From NCBI GenBank assembly GCA_963816535.1, contig CAWFKW010000003.1, forward strand, positions 496,001 through 560,000: 64,000 nucleotides of DNA. The letters run 5' to 3'. Every line of letters begins with the position of its first letter. Within the stretch, counting starts at the first letter, position 1. The stretch is from CAWFKW01 sp963816535. Lineage in GTDB: Bacteria; Bacteroidota; Ignavibacteria; Tepidaquicellales; OLB5. Of the stretch, positions 24,835-33,741 are shown piece by piece. Both the position numbers and the translations under genes were made by a program. The notes under the pieces are model-generated. The model saw only the letters and a program-made list of their open reading frames with translations. It was not told the origin of the DNA and made no database searches.

Positions 24835-27372
24835 TTATTCATTGCCGAATTTTCTGACAAACCACTTCTTAACAAATTGCACCATTAACAGGTATATTAA
24901 CACAATTACGGCTATATAAACATACAATACAGCCGGAGGCGTCACGAACCCAAGGGCTTCTGCAATAGGCGAATACGGCAGAATAATTCCGACGGCAACT
25001 ATAAACAGAGACATCAAAACAAGATATTTGCTTGGCCTGCTTTCGACAAACGGTTTCTTGTTAGTCCTGATTATATGTATAACCAAGGTCTGCGTTATTA
25101 ACGATTCGAGGAACCAGCCGGTGTGGAACAATTCGGCTTTAGCCCGGAAAATAAAATAAAGAACGCCAAAAGTCGCGAAATCAAAAATAGAACTAATCGG
25201 GCCGATCATTGTAACGAATTTCCGAATATAATCTACGTTCCAGGGCCTTGGGCTCTCAAGGTAATCAGGGTCTACTTTGTCCGTTGGAATAGCGGTTTGA
25301 GAAATATCATAAAGAAAATTATTCAGCAGAATTTGAATAGGAGTCATCGGCAAAAACGGAAGAAAAATACTCGCGCCCGTCATGCTGAACATATTGCCGA
25401 AGTTGGAGCTGGCGCCCATTTTAATATATTTTACAATATTGCCGAAAGTTTTTCTTCCTTCAATTACGCCGTTCTCCAGAACGAGCAAATCTTTTTCGAG
25501 CAGAATAATATCAGCCGATTCCTTCGCAATATCCATCGCGTTGTTGACCGATATTCCGACATCCGCGGCTTTCAAAGCGGGGGCGTCGTTAATTCCGTCG
25601 CCAAGATAGCCGACAATATGGTTATTCTTATGTAATGTCCTTATTATCCTTTCTTTTTGCAGGGGATTGAGCCTTGCAAAAATATTTGTTCTTTTAACAA
25701 GTTCCTGAAGTTCAGGGTCGCTCAGTTTTTCAACGTCGCCGCCAACGGCAAGGCCTTTTATTTCGAGCCCAACTTCGCTGCAAATCTTTTTTGTGACCAG
25801 CTCGTTATCGCCGGTTAAAACCATTACCTGTATTCCGGATTTATTCAGAGCGTTAATTGTTTCTTTTGTAGATGGCTTTGGAGGGTCAAGAAAGGCAACA
25901 TAGCCTTTTAGAATAAGGTCCTTCTCGTCATCTTTGGAATAAGCAGGCTTGTCTTCTACGTCTTTATAGCCAATAGCCAGCACCCTGAAACCATCTGCGC
26001 TTAATGAATCAAATTCGTCTCTTAAATCGGGCAGAACAAGATTCTCAATTTCGATTATTTCATCATCGACTTCAAAGCGGTCGCATCGGCTGAAAATTTC
26101 TTCCGGCGCTCCTTTTACTATAATCCTTCTCTTGCCGTCCATTTCGACGACGACCGACATAACCCTGCGCTCGAAGTCAAAAGGAATTTCGTCAATTTTC
26201 TTGCAGTCCTCTGTTGGAACCTCTGTATGCTTTAATATTGCCTTATCGAGAAGGTTTTTAAGCCCTGTTTGAAAATAGCTGTTAAAATATGCGAATCTCA
26301 GAACGTCTTCGCTTTCGCGCCTTACAACGTCGCAATGCTTTTCTAAAACGACGTCATCCATTGTAAGCGTGCCGGTTTTATCGGTACAAAGAATATCCAT
26401 CGCTCCGAAGTTCTGAATGGCGTTAAGTCTTTTTACAATAACTTTCTGACGCGACATCCTGATAGAGCCCTGTGAAAGATTAACAGCCACAAGCATAGGC
26501 AGCATTTCGGGGGTAAGACCCACGGCGACGGCTAGTGCAAAGAGGAATGCTTCAATCATGTTGCCTTTCAAAAGAGCGTTTATGGCAAAAATGGCTACGA
26601 CAAGCACAATCATCAGCCGGATCATCAGCCAGGTAAACTTCTTAATGCCTCTTTCAAAACCGGTTTCTTCGTTTGCGTTTACAAGCCGCTTTGATATTTC
26701 CCCGAATTTAGTATTTGGGCCGGTAGTAATTGCAAGCCCGAGCGCGCTTCCGCTGATAACGCTGGAACCCATGAATGCGATATTTGATAATTCAGAATCT
26801 GAACCTGATTTTACTGTTACGGGGTCGGGGAATTTTTCTACGGGAAAAGACTCGCCGGTTAGGGAAGACTGGTTGATAAATAAATCTTTGCATGAAAAAA
26901 TCCGCAAGTCGGCGGGGATAATATCACCGGCGGAAAGGTAAATTACATCGCCGGGAACAATTTCCCGGATCTTAATTTCTTTTTGGAGCCCGTCCCTGAA
27001 AACGGTTGCGGTAACCCGCACCATTTCCCTGAGCTTATCGGCTTCTTTGCCTGAACGGTATTCCTGAAAAAACGAGAGCAGCACGCTGAGCAGCACCATT
27101 GCGGAAACGAAAAGGCCGCCGATTGTATCATCGCTCAGGGTTATTGAAAAAACTCCGATAACTATCAGAACAATTACCAGAGGGTTTAGAAATTTTGAAA
27201 AAAATTGAACGAGTACGGTCCTTCTTTTTCTCTTTGCGGGTTCATTATACCCGAATTTCTCTACACGTTCTTCAGCTTCTGCGGTCGATAGCCCCTTTTC
27301 AGAACATCCGAATTTTTCGTACAGGTTCGTCATAGAACATGACGACAAATCAATATAAGATGAGGCTGTCAT
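24835..27372 (-). CDS. mgtA: Magnesium-translocating P-type ATPase
   Basis: 845 residues of the P3B-type MgtA/MgtB family: cation-ATPase N-terminal domain, actuator with TGES (SLTGESFPVEKF), phosphorylation motif DKTGTLT near residue 330, nucleotide-binding KGAPEEIF, hinge GDGINDAPALK, and the family signature ILLNNFLYDISQTAIPTDKVD in the C-terminal membrane half. Imports Mg2+ at the inner membrane. It starts 29 nt after the DUF971 gene and could share the fbp-DUF971 transcript. No Mg-sensing leader was recognised in that short gap. Confidence 0.94.
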   Translation of the reverse strand: MTASSYIDLSSCSMTNLYEKFGCSEKGLSTAEAEERVEKFGYNEPAKRKRRTVLVQFFSKFLNPLVIVLIVIGVFSITLSDDTIGGLFVSAMVLLSVLLSFFQEYRSGKEADKLREMVRVTATVFRDGLQKEIKIREIVPGDVIYLSAGDIIPADLRIFSCKDLFINQSSLTGESFPVEKFPDPVTVKSGSDSELSNIAFMGSSVISGSALGLAITTGPNTKFGEISKRLVNANEETGFERGIKKFTWLMIRLMIVLVVAIFAINALLKGNMIEAFLFALAVAVGLTPEMLPMLVAVNLSQGSIRMSRQKVIVKRLNAIQNFGAMDILCTDKTGTLTMDDVVLEKHCDVVRRESEDVLRFAYFNSYFQTGLKNLLDKAILKHTEVPTEDCKKIDEIPFDFERRVMSVVVEMDGKRRIIVKGAPEEIFSRCDRFEVDDEIIEIENLVLPDLRDEFDSLSADGFRVLAIGYKDVEDKPAYSKDDEKDLILKGYVAFLDPPKPSTKETINALNKSGIQVMVLTGDNELVTKKICSEVGLEIKGLAVGGDVEKLSDPELQELVKRTNIFARLNPLQKERIIRTLHKNNHIVGYLGDGINDAPALKAADVGISVNNAMDIAKESADIILLEKDLLVLENGVIEGRKTFGNIVKYIKMGASSNFGNMFSMTGASIFLPFLPMTPIQILLNNFLYDISQTAIPTDKVDPDYLESPRPWNVDYIRKFVTMIGPISSIFDFATFGVLYFIFRAKAELFHTGWFLESLITQTLVIHIIRTNKKPFVESRPSKYLVLMSLFIVAVGIILPYSPIAEALGFVTPPAVLYVYIAVIVLIYLLMVQFVKKWFVRKFGNE

Positions 27373-27401
27373 TTACCGTATTCTAATAGTTAAAGACTAC
27401 A

Positions 27402-27698
27402 TTACTTCTTTTCTTTCCATTCTTTAAGCTTGTCATAGGAATATATGCCAGAGTTATGCCCGTCTTTCCAGAAAAGCTGTATGGCGTAGTTCCCAACCGC
27501 TTTAATATCAGATAGCGTAAGCTGTACTGATGATAAAAGCGGGATATAAGATGCCGGCTTATCCTCTCTTTCTTTGAGGCACGCGGCGCAGGGGCAAAAC
27601 TTCCTGAGGTTTGAAAGAGCCAGCATGTTTTCGGAGCCGTCATCCCAAACTATGTACAGGAACCGTTTATCTTTTATAGAGATCTTTTTAGGAACCAT
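27402..27698 (-). CDS. DUF971 family protein
   Basis: 98 residues with the DUF971 (gamma-butyrobetaine hydroxylase N-terminal-like) pattern: FLYIVWDDGSENMLALSNLRKFCPCAAC, a zinc-type cysteine cluster with CPCAAC, and YAIQLFWKDGHNSGIYSYDKLKEW. The family is linked to iron-sulfur protein maturation factors in several genomes; function here unproven. Starts 6 nt after the fbp stop, so cotranscribed. Confidence 0.9.
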   Translation of the reverse strand: MVPKKISIKDKRFLYIVWDDGSENMLALSNLRKFCPCAACLKEREDKPASYIPLLSSVQLTLSDIKAVGNYAIQLFWKDGHNSGIYSYDKLKEWKEKK

Positions 27699-27704
27699 CT
27701 TGAT

Positions 27705-28715
27705 CTACAATCCCAAAAATTTCTCAGCTTCAAGCACGTCTTCTTCGCTGCCTATATAGAGCGGCGTCTTTTGATGAAGGTTGAGCGGCACGACGTCAAG
27801 TATCCGTTCGGCTCCTGTAGATGCCCGGCCCCCTGCCTGCTCCGCAATAAATGCCAGGGGATTTGCTTCATACAGCAAACGTAATTTCCCGTTCCTGTTC
27901 TTAGAATCAGCGGGGTACATGAATATTCCGCCATACAGAAGGTTCCTGTGGAAATCAGCTACGAGCGACCCGACGTAACGCGAGCTGTAAGGCAGGCCGC
28001 GTTCTTTATCGACTGATTTTAGATAAGAGACGTAATCCTGAACGCCTTTTGACCACTTGGAAAAATTTCCTTCGTTTACGCTGTATGTTTTTGATTTCTT
28101 CGGCATCAAAATATTCTCGTGGAAAAGAAGGAACTCGCCTACGGTTGGATCGAGCGTAAATCCATGAACGCCCTGCCCCGTTGTGTATACCATGATGGTG
28201 CTGGAGCCGTAGAGAACGTATCCTCCAGCGACCTGCCTGGTGCCTTTCTGAAGGCAGTCCTCAAGCGTGCCCGGGCCGGACTCTGATATCCTGCGGTAGA
28301 TTGAAAAGATAGTGCCTATGCTGATATTCGCGTCAATGTTAGAAGAGCCGTCCAGTGGGTCAAAATGAATGATGTACTTACTCATGTGCCTGCCGCCCAT
28401 GTATTTTTCTTTCACAGGGATAAAATCTTCGCTTTCTTCGGAAGCGATGGCGCACAGATGCCCGCTGGCTTCCATTGCCCTTACAAGCGCGTCGTGGGCG
28501 TAGATATCAAGCTTCTTTACCATTTCGCCGTGGACGTTTTCGGCGCCGGTAAAACCGAGAATATCTATTAGTCCGGCGCGGTTAACTTCAAGCGAAATCA
28601 GCTTACATGCGAGCGCTATATCTGCAAGCAGGTCCGATAACTGCCCAGTGGCGTTAGGAAATTTTCTTTCCTGCTCAATAATATGACGATAAAGTGTAAC
28701 AAATTTTTTATTCAT
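27705..28715 (-). CDS. fbp: Fructose-1,6-bisphosphatase, class 1
   Basis: 336 residues from the ATG at 28715 (a TTG four codons earlier is also in frame). Class 1 FBPase motifs: LDIYAHDALVRAMEASGHLCAIASEESED, IIHFDPLDGSSNIDANISIGTIFSIY with the metal-binding DPLDGSSN, YVLYGSSTIMVYTTGQGVHGFTLD, and RYVGSLVADFHRNLLYGGIFMYP for the phosphate site. Hydrolyses fructose-1,6-bisphosphate in gluconeogenesis in the cytoplasm. First gene of the likely fbp-DUF971(-mgtA) unit. Confidence 0.96.
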   Translation of the reverse strand: MNKKFVTLYRHIIEQERKFPNATGQLSDLLADIALACKLISLEVNRAGLIDILGFTGAENVHGEMVKKLDIYAHDALVRAMEASGHLCAIASEESEDFIPVKEKYMGGRHMSKYIIHFDPLDGSSNIDANISIGTIFSIYRRISESGPGTLEDCLQKGTRQVAGGYVLYGSSTIMVYTTGQGVHGFTLDPTVGEFLLFHENILMPKKSKTYSVNEGNFSKWSKGVQDYVSYLKSVDKERGLPYSSRYVGSLVADFHRNLLYGGIFMYPADSKNRNGKLRLLYEANPLAFIAEQAGGRASTGAERILDVVPLNLHQKTPLYIGSEEDVLEAEKFLGL

Positions 28716-28842
28716 GTTATAAAACAAAATTAGGGGCGAAATGAAGCAATCGCTTGTCTCATTGAATATCTGCGCCCTGTATTCAGGAAAAATCTTTTGC
28801 TCCTTTAGAGATCGCTTCGTCCCGATGAATCGCGACTCGCAA

Positions 28843-30210
28843 TTAAAGAACTAACCTGACCGCATCCTGAATCGATTCAACCGGAATCAATTCTAAAATC
28901 CCGTTTGCTTTCAGGTTCTTCATGTTCCCTTTCGGAAGAACAATTTTCTTAAAACCAAGCTTAACAGCTTCCTGAATTCTGCGGTCAATAAAGCTTATGG
29001 TTCTTATCTCGCCGCTCAGCCCGACCTCCCCGAGGACGATCATCTCCGGCTCCATCGATGTATCTTTAAAGCTGGAGCAAATACTCATTGCCGCGGCGAG
29101 ATCGATAGAGGGCTCATCGATCTTTATGCCGCCTGCAATGTTTACAAAGACATCAAACTTTGACAGATGTAAACCAATTTTCTTCTCCAGCACAGCCAGT
29201 AAAATAGCAAGCCGCTTATAATCAAACCCGGTTGCGGTACGCTGCGGCACCGAGTATCCCGAAGAAGATACGAGCGCCTGGACTTCTATCAAAATGGGCC
29301 TTGTCCCTTCAATGCTGGCCGAAACCGTGCTGCCCGAAATCCCGGAATTGCGCTGCGACAGAAAAACTTCCGAGGGATTCTTTACCTCAAGCAGGCCCGC
29401 GCCTGTCATTTCGAAAATTCCTATTTCATTTGTAGAGCCGAAACGGTTCTTGATAGCCCTGAGTATCCTGTATGCATGCGTTCTTTCTCCTTCGAACTGC
29501 AAGACTGTATCAACCATGTGTTCCAGAACTTTAGGGCCGGCAATAACGCCTTCCTTAGTTATATGCCCTATAAGGAAGAACGAAATATTTTTAGCTTTAG
29601 CAATCTGAATAATGGAGGCAGTTGATTCCCTCAACTGCGAAACGCTCCCGGGGCTTGATTCCAGTTCGCCCCGGTAAATAGTCTGTATTGAATCTACAAT
29701 TACTACATCAGGCTCAAGCTTATCTATAACTGCAGCAATTATTTCAAGGCTGGTTTCCGAGAGTATATAGAATTCATCGTGTTCAAATCCAAGCCTTTCA
29801 CATCTTAGCTTAATCTGTTTTTGAGATTCTTCGCCGCTAACATATAGGATTGTATTGTTCTTTATCTTATCAGATAGCTGCATCATCAAAGTTGATTTGC
29901 CGATGCCGGGATCGCCGCCCACCAAAATTACAGAACCTGCGACAATTCCTCCGCCCAGCACTCTATCAAGCTCGCCTATGGATGTAGTAATTCTTTTATC
30001 TTCTCTTACATCAATATCTGATACCTTCGCAAGATTAGAAAGCTGGAGCAAAGCTGCGTCTTTTTTCCCCTTGTTCGTTTTGCGCTTATCCGAAAATACT
30101 ATTTCTTCAACAAAAGTGTTCCAGTTGGAACACTCGGGACATTTGCCAAGCCATCTGACGGATGAATAGCCGCAATTCTGGCATATATATTTAGTGACAG
30201 TTTTTGACAT
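28843..30210 (-). CDS. radA: DNA repair protein RadA
   Basis: 455 residues, full length for RadA: N-terminal zinc ribbon (Cys10, 13, 24, 27), Walker A GGDPGIGKST at ~98-107, Walker B VVIVDSIQT, the RadA-specific KNRFGSTNEIG motif, and a C-terminal Lon-protease-like domain without protease residues. A DnaB-like helicase that promotes branch migration in recombination. Monocistronic; the DNA upstream of it leads to the island boundary. Confidence 0.96.
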   Translation of the reverse strand: MSKTVTKYICQNCGYSSVRWLGKCPECSNWNTFVEEIVFSDKRKTNKGKKDAALLQLSNLAKVSDIDVREDKRITTSIGELDRVLGGGIVAGSVILVGGDPGIGKSTLMMQLSDKIKNNTILYVSGEESQKQIKLRCERLGFEHDEFYILSETSLEIIAAVIDKLEPDVVIVDSIQTIYRGELESSPGSVSQLRESTASIIQIAKAKNISFFLIGHITKEGVIAGPKVLEHMVDTVLQFEGERTHAYRILRAIKNRFGSTNEIGIFEMTGAGLLEVKNPSEVFLSQRNSGISGSTVSASIEGTRPILIEVQALVSSSGYSVPQRTATGFDYKRLAILLAVLEKKIGLHLSKFDVFVNIAGGIKIDEPSIDLAAAMSICSSFKDTSMEPEMIVLGEVGLSGEIRTISFIDRRIQEAVKLGFKKIVLPKGNMKNLKANGILELIPVESIQDAVRLVL

Positions 30211-30321
30211 TATTGTATAACAAAATTAACTATTTAAGAAAAGAATAACTAGATAATTACTAATTACTAATGACTAATTAGTAGCAACTTATTCTTGTTT
30301 TCCACCCTCTCCTGCCTCCCC

Positions 30322-30352
30322 TCTACGAGTCTTCGACTCGAAGAGTCGTAGA
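30322..30352. repeat. 31-bp palindromic insert, copy 3
   Basis: TCTACGAGTCTTCG ... GAGTCGTAGA, 15-bp stem with one mismatch. Stands between CCTCCCC and CCTCCCGGGGGAG, again apparently within an older GC-rich palindrome. Confidence 0.75.
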
Positions 30353-30591
30353 CCTCCCGGGGGAGACAAAATATATTTCATCGCCATGGCAGAAAATAGT
30401 GTGATTCTCTACCATTTACCAGCGCCACTTGCCGCTTTCCCCCGTTAAGAGGTAACAGATTAAATTTCGGAAAACCACATTTCCCCTGACAGAGGAAACA
30501 CAAAGGGGTGGTAATCCCAACATTTTGAATTCCACCGCCTCCGGCGCCATTTTACAAAGGGTGCAAAAAATCAGGGTTAAAAATAAATTTC

Positions 30592-30609
30592 TTATAATTG
30601 TATATTTAA
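30592..30609. other. Left attachment core of the island
   Basis: 18-bp direct repeat identical to 44356-44373. The GGGTAACAT and GAGTAACAA arm-like repeats lie at 30652-30660 and 30663-30671. Confidence 0.75.
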
Positions 30610-31645
30610 TATGCAAGTAAGTTATTGAGTATTATAGATTAATTTTCTTTTGGGTAACATATGAGTAACAAAAATACAAAATTGTCATTTCAACCTGTAT
30701 ATTGATCTAAATTATAGTTTCGGGATGATCCAATACTGTAGATAGAGCGCACACGCAAAAGAGGGCTTTAGTGTTTTCCTATCATCTTTCTTGTTATCTA
30801 ACCGCTTGATTTTTGGCTTTTCTCATTCCGCAGATTTTTAAGGTCTGCTTCTTTTCGCTTTGCTGTTTGTTTCGCTTGCGGTTGCATACGCCCTTTTATT
30901 TTATTCCCGCCCTTGCGAATCCCCAGCCAAGTAGCATTTAATCGTGTTATCTGCCTCCACAGCGCCTTATTAGGCTCTGTGCCTGCCTTTCTCCCCTGTT
31001 TTAGACAGTATTGTCCCATAAAATTATGTTTTGCTTCATTTTTTATTTGCTTTTCTTTTTTGGAAACTCATAGCATTCACTTTGTTCAGCACGGGCAAGC
31101 CCTATTCGGACAGTCCAAAAAATTCATTTGCAAAAAATAAATTCGCCATTAAATCCTCCGCACAGTTTAACTGTGCAAGCTGAAGCCTGCTGAGAGAGTA
31201 AGAAAAAAAGTTTTGCCGTTCAAATAGCCGATGTTCCTTCGGCGTGGTTGAGCCGCAGCGAAATTATGAGCAAGGCGAAACCTATGCGTTTCGAAACTTT
31301 TTTGATACGAACCGAAGCAGGTAAAGCACAAGCTGTTTATTGTACGTATCTCTTTCAATGGGTGGACGGTGTGCCGTTATAATGCGCTTTGAAAGTACGG
31401 CACATGAAAAACTTGATAATGACTGGTTAGTGGGCGGGTGGAATTCAGAAACAGGGTGAGCCTGTTAGCCTTTGATATGAATTAGTGAAACGAAGCGAAG
31501 TTTTATGCGTAGCGAGTTGAACCAAAAACAAATAAAGGCTAAGTGAAGACTTTAAATGCCGGATAACACGAGCGAACTCTTTATCATGCGCCATTTTTTA
31601 AGATATGCAGTTTGTGCTTAATTTTTATATAAAATCGAATAAGGT
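30610..31645. other. Left end of the island, mostly non-coding
   Basis: About 1 kb without a recognisable gene. A basic 73-residue frame on the minus strand (30798-31019) ending KRKEADLKNLRNEKSQKSSG might be real but matches nothing known to me. The stretch 31150-31620 has several short inverted repeats (for example GTGCCGT/ACGGCAC near 31370-31404) and stops in all frames, and reads like decayed mobile-element DNA. Confidence 0.45.
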
Positions 31646-32737
31646 TTATAATTTATTAGCAATTTCAAGTAATTGTTGTTTTACTTTATCATTGCCATTT
31701 TTGAGCTTTCCTGAAAAATCAATATTATTCAATATTTCTGATAACTTATTACTTGGGAAATTACCATAAGAACCAAATGTTGTTGATAGATTCTCATGTC
31801 CGAAGTTTTGGCTTACTGCATGTAATTCTTCTCCATTTTTGCAAGATTTAAAAGCCAATGCTTTCGTTAAATGCCTGTATGCATGTGGTGGAAAATATTT
31901 CAATCCTGCCTCTTTTGCTCTTTTCATAAATATTGTTCTCATTGACCCTGCGCCTTTCCAAAATATGGGCTCAACTTCAATTGCGGATTCAAAACTAATA
32001 TTAATCTTATCTTGATTCACCTTTGATCTGGGAAATACAGGATCATTTTCCTTGAAATCTTTTGATTTTAATATATCTATCCATTCTGACACATATTTAT
32101 ACAATTTTTCGTCAAATATGAAAATAATGCTTTCAATATACTTAGTGAATTTTGTTTTTACACCTTTTAGAGGGTTTTGGTGAATTATTCTATTCTTGAT
32201 ATCAACGCAATTCATTGGCAGTGAAACTATTGCAGCATCACGCATCCCAGTTAGTAATGTAAAAGCAATTAATGCCCGGTCTCTCTTATCTATTTCAGTT
32301 CGGCAATTAATGGAATCTGTTAATTTGATAACATAACGTAATTCCGGAAAAGCTCTGGGTACATTTTGGGTAGCCATTCTTTCTTCACTATGATTCATTT
32401 TAAGGTAACTTATGACATCTGGCCTAATGCTATTCCTGAAACCTGGCTGAGTACACAGCCAAGTAAAAAACTTTCTTAAATTTCTAATATATGCATGAAA
32501 AGTAACCAAACTTATAACTTTGTCCCTAAATTTTCTTTTCTTGAGCCATTCCTTAAATTCAATCATCCTATCGGGGTTGAATTTCTTATTAAATTTCTCA
32601 TACTTGTTAAATTCCTCATAATTCAGAATGGCTTTATTTATGCAATCAATTGTGGATTCACTAAAGCCCTCTGCTCCTTTTAGATATTTGAAGTATTTTC
32701 TTTTTGTTTGTTCGTTTTTAAGATTCACATTTGACAT
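31646..32737 (-). CDS. Tyrosine recombinase (second integrase of the island)
   Basis: 363 residues with an N-terminal SAM-like core-binding domain and a catalytic domain carrying Arg (LLTGMRDAAIV), the HAYRH box, FGHENLS, and nucleophile Tyr in FGSYGNF. It differs from the integrase at 43119 in sequence and length. The upstream zinc-finger HTH gene overlaps its start by 20 nt, so the two are translationally coupled. Possible roles: a second integrase of the same element or a remnant of a nested one. Confidence 0.88.
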   Translation of the reverse strand: MSNVNLKNEQTKRKYFKYLKGAEGFSESTIDCINKAILNYEEFNKYEKFNKKFNPDRMIEFKEWLKKRKFRDKVISLVTFHAYIRNLRKFFTWLCTQPGFRNSIRPDVISYLKMNHSEERMATQNVPRAFPELRYVIKLTDSINCRTEIDKRDRALIAFTLLTGMRDAAIVSLPMNCVDIKNRIIHQNPLKGVKTKFTKYIESIIFIFDEKLYKYVSEWIDILKSKDFKENDPVFPRSKVNQDKINISFESAIEVEPIFWKGAGSMRTIFMKRAKEAGLKYFPPHAYRHLTKALAFKSCKNGEELHAVSQNFGHENLSTTFGSYGNFPSNKLSEILNNIDFSGKLKNGNDKVKQQLLEIANKL

Positions 32738-33242
32738 TTAATTTCTCCTCTTTTATGTCAGTGTTTAAGAAAGGATATCCAGTACCATTTAATACTTTAT
32801 TATGCTCTTCAAACTTCATTCCATTTTTTATCATTTCATAAATAATTCTATCTGATGAAAATTTGAATAAAGAATTATTGCACACTGCACAGTTACCTTT
32901 AATAATTGCATGTTTGTATCGTTTACCTAAATTTTTATCCGATATTATATAGGTGAGTTTATCCAATATGCTCTTTCTGGGAAGATGGCATTTTGTGCAG
33001 TAAAATTGATCTGGATTAAGGCAATGTTTTTGCTTCTGCTTTCTGTCCTTCAAAAAGAGCCTGACATCTTGACCAAGTATTAAATATGGTGAAAGAGATC
33101 CTTCAATGACTTTTAAACCCTGTTTACGCCAATCCTGGACGGTCCTAACATGTAAACCATAGACCTGCGCGATTTCTGTGAGGGTATAAGACCTCTTGGC
33201 TCTAATCAGATTAGGATTATATTTCCTTTTTTTCTTTGACAA
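32718..33242 (-). CDS. HTH protein with zinc-finger-like cysteines
   Basis: 174 residues. A MerR/excisionase-like HTH at the N-terminus (SYTLTEIAQVYGLHVRTVQDWRKQGL), then two CxxC pairs (YCTKCHLPRK, GNCAVCNNS) about 50 residues apart that could form a zinc site. Its position overlapping the recombinase start suggests a recombination directionality or targeting partner. Function inferred from context only. Confidence 0.72.
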   Translation of the reverse strand: MSKKKRKYNPNLIRAKRSYTLTEIAQVYGLHVRTVQDWRKQGLKVIEGSLSPYLILGQDVRLFLKDRKQKQKHCLNPDQFYCTKCHLPRKSILDKLTYIISDKNLGKRYKHAIIKGNCAVCNNSLFKFSSDRIIYEMIKNGMKFEEHNKVLNGTGYPFLNTDIKEEKLNVKCES

Positions 33243-33251
33243 ATTAAACCG

Positions 33252-33527
33252 CTATTTAGCAAGGTATTTTGCAGCTTCTTTATCAATTTCAGCATTACTT
33301 TTTATGGGATTTCTGTAAACCCATTCATCAAGTTTTGCCTTGTCAAAGTATATTTTCTTGCCAAACGGTTTGTAATATGGTATTTTCCCTCCGGAGGTTA
33401 ATTTATAAAGGTAGGATTTTGATATTCCCAGATAATTACTTGCTTCATCAAAAGTGTAAGGTTTAGTTTTTTGAACTGTCAGTAGTTCTTCAATTCTTTC
33501 AAGTTTTTTTATTATTTCTTTAGTCAT
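33252..33527 (-). CDS. Excisionase-like helix-turn-helix protein
   Basis: 91 residues with the HTH_17 pattern of Bacteroidota mobile elements: YTFDEASNYLGISKSYLYKLTSGGKIPYYKPFGKKIYFDKAKLDEWV. These act as excisionases or small regulators. It starts the minus-strand trio with the HTH-zinc finger and recombinase genes (9-nt gap). Confidence 0.88.
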   Translation of the reverse strand: MTKEIIKKLERIEELLTVQKTKPYTFDEASNYLGISKSYLYKLTSGGKIPYYKPFGKKIYFDKAKLDEWVYRNPIKSNAEIDKEAAKYLAK

Positions 33528-33544
33528 ATAGACCTCTGAGGCCG

Positions 33545-33674
33545 AATGGCAAAAATGGAAAAAAGCAGCAAAGTAAAAGAAAATCTAACAAACGCCATTT
33601 GAGAATGAGCGTTATGAAAGAAAACCTTGCTGCTAAAATTTTGGATTGTAAGAAGTGGTTAGATTTTCTTTACT
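33545..33674. repeat. Interlocking inverted repeats upstream of the excisionase-like gene
   Basis: AGCAGCAA (33564-33571) pairs with TTGCTGCT (33627-33634). The directly adjoining AGTAAAAGAAAATCTAAC (33572-33589) pairs with 33658-33674, with one base difference. The two pairings cross, so they form a pseudoknot or are alternatives. Also AATGGC (33545-33550) with GCCATT (33594-33599). Could be a recombination control site or a structured leader. Confidence 0.55.
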
Positions 33675-33741
33675 ACAAAAATATAACATGAAGTGGCTAA
33701 AATTCTTAATAGTGTTAATAGCAAACTTAATATTAAGTGTA

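Noticed and set aside
30798..31019. Mobilisation protein gene
   Set aside because: The 73-aa basic frame has no recognisable relaxosome motif and lies in apparently decayed DNA; kept only as a note in the region entry.
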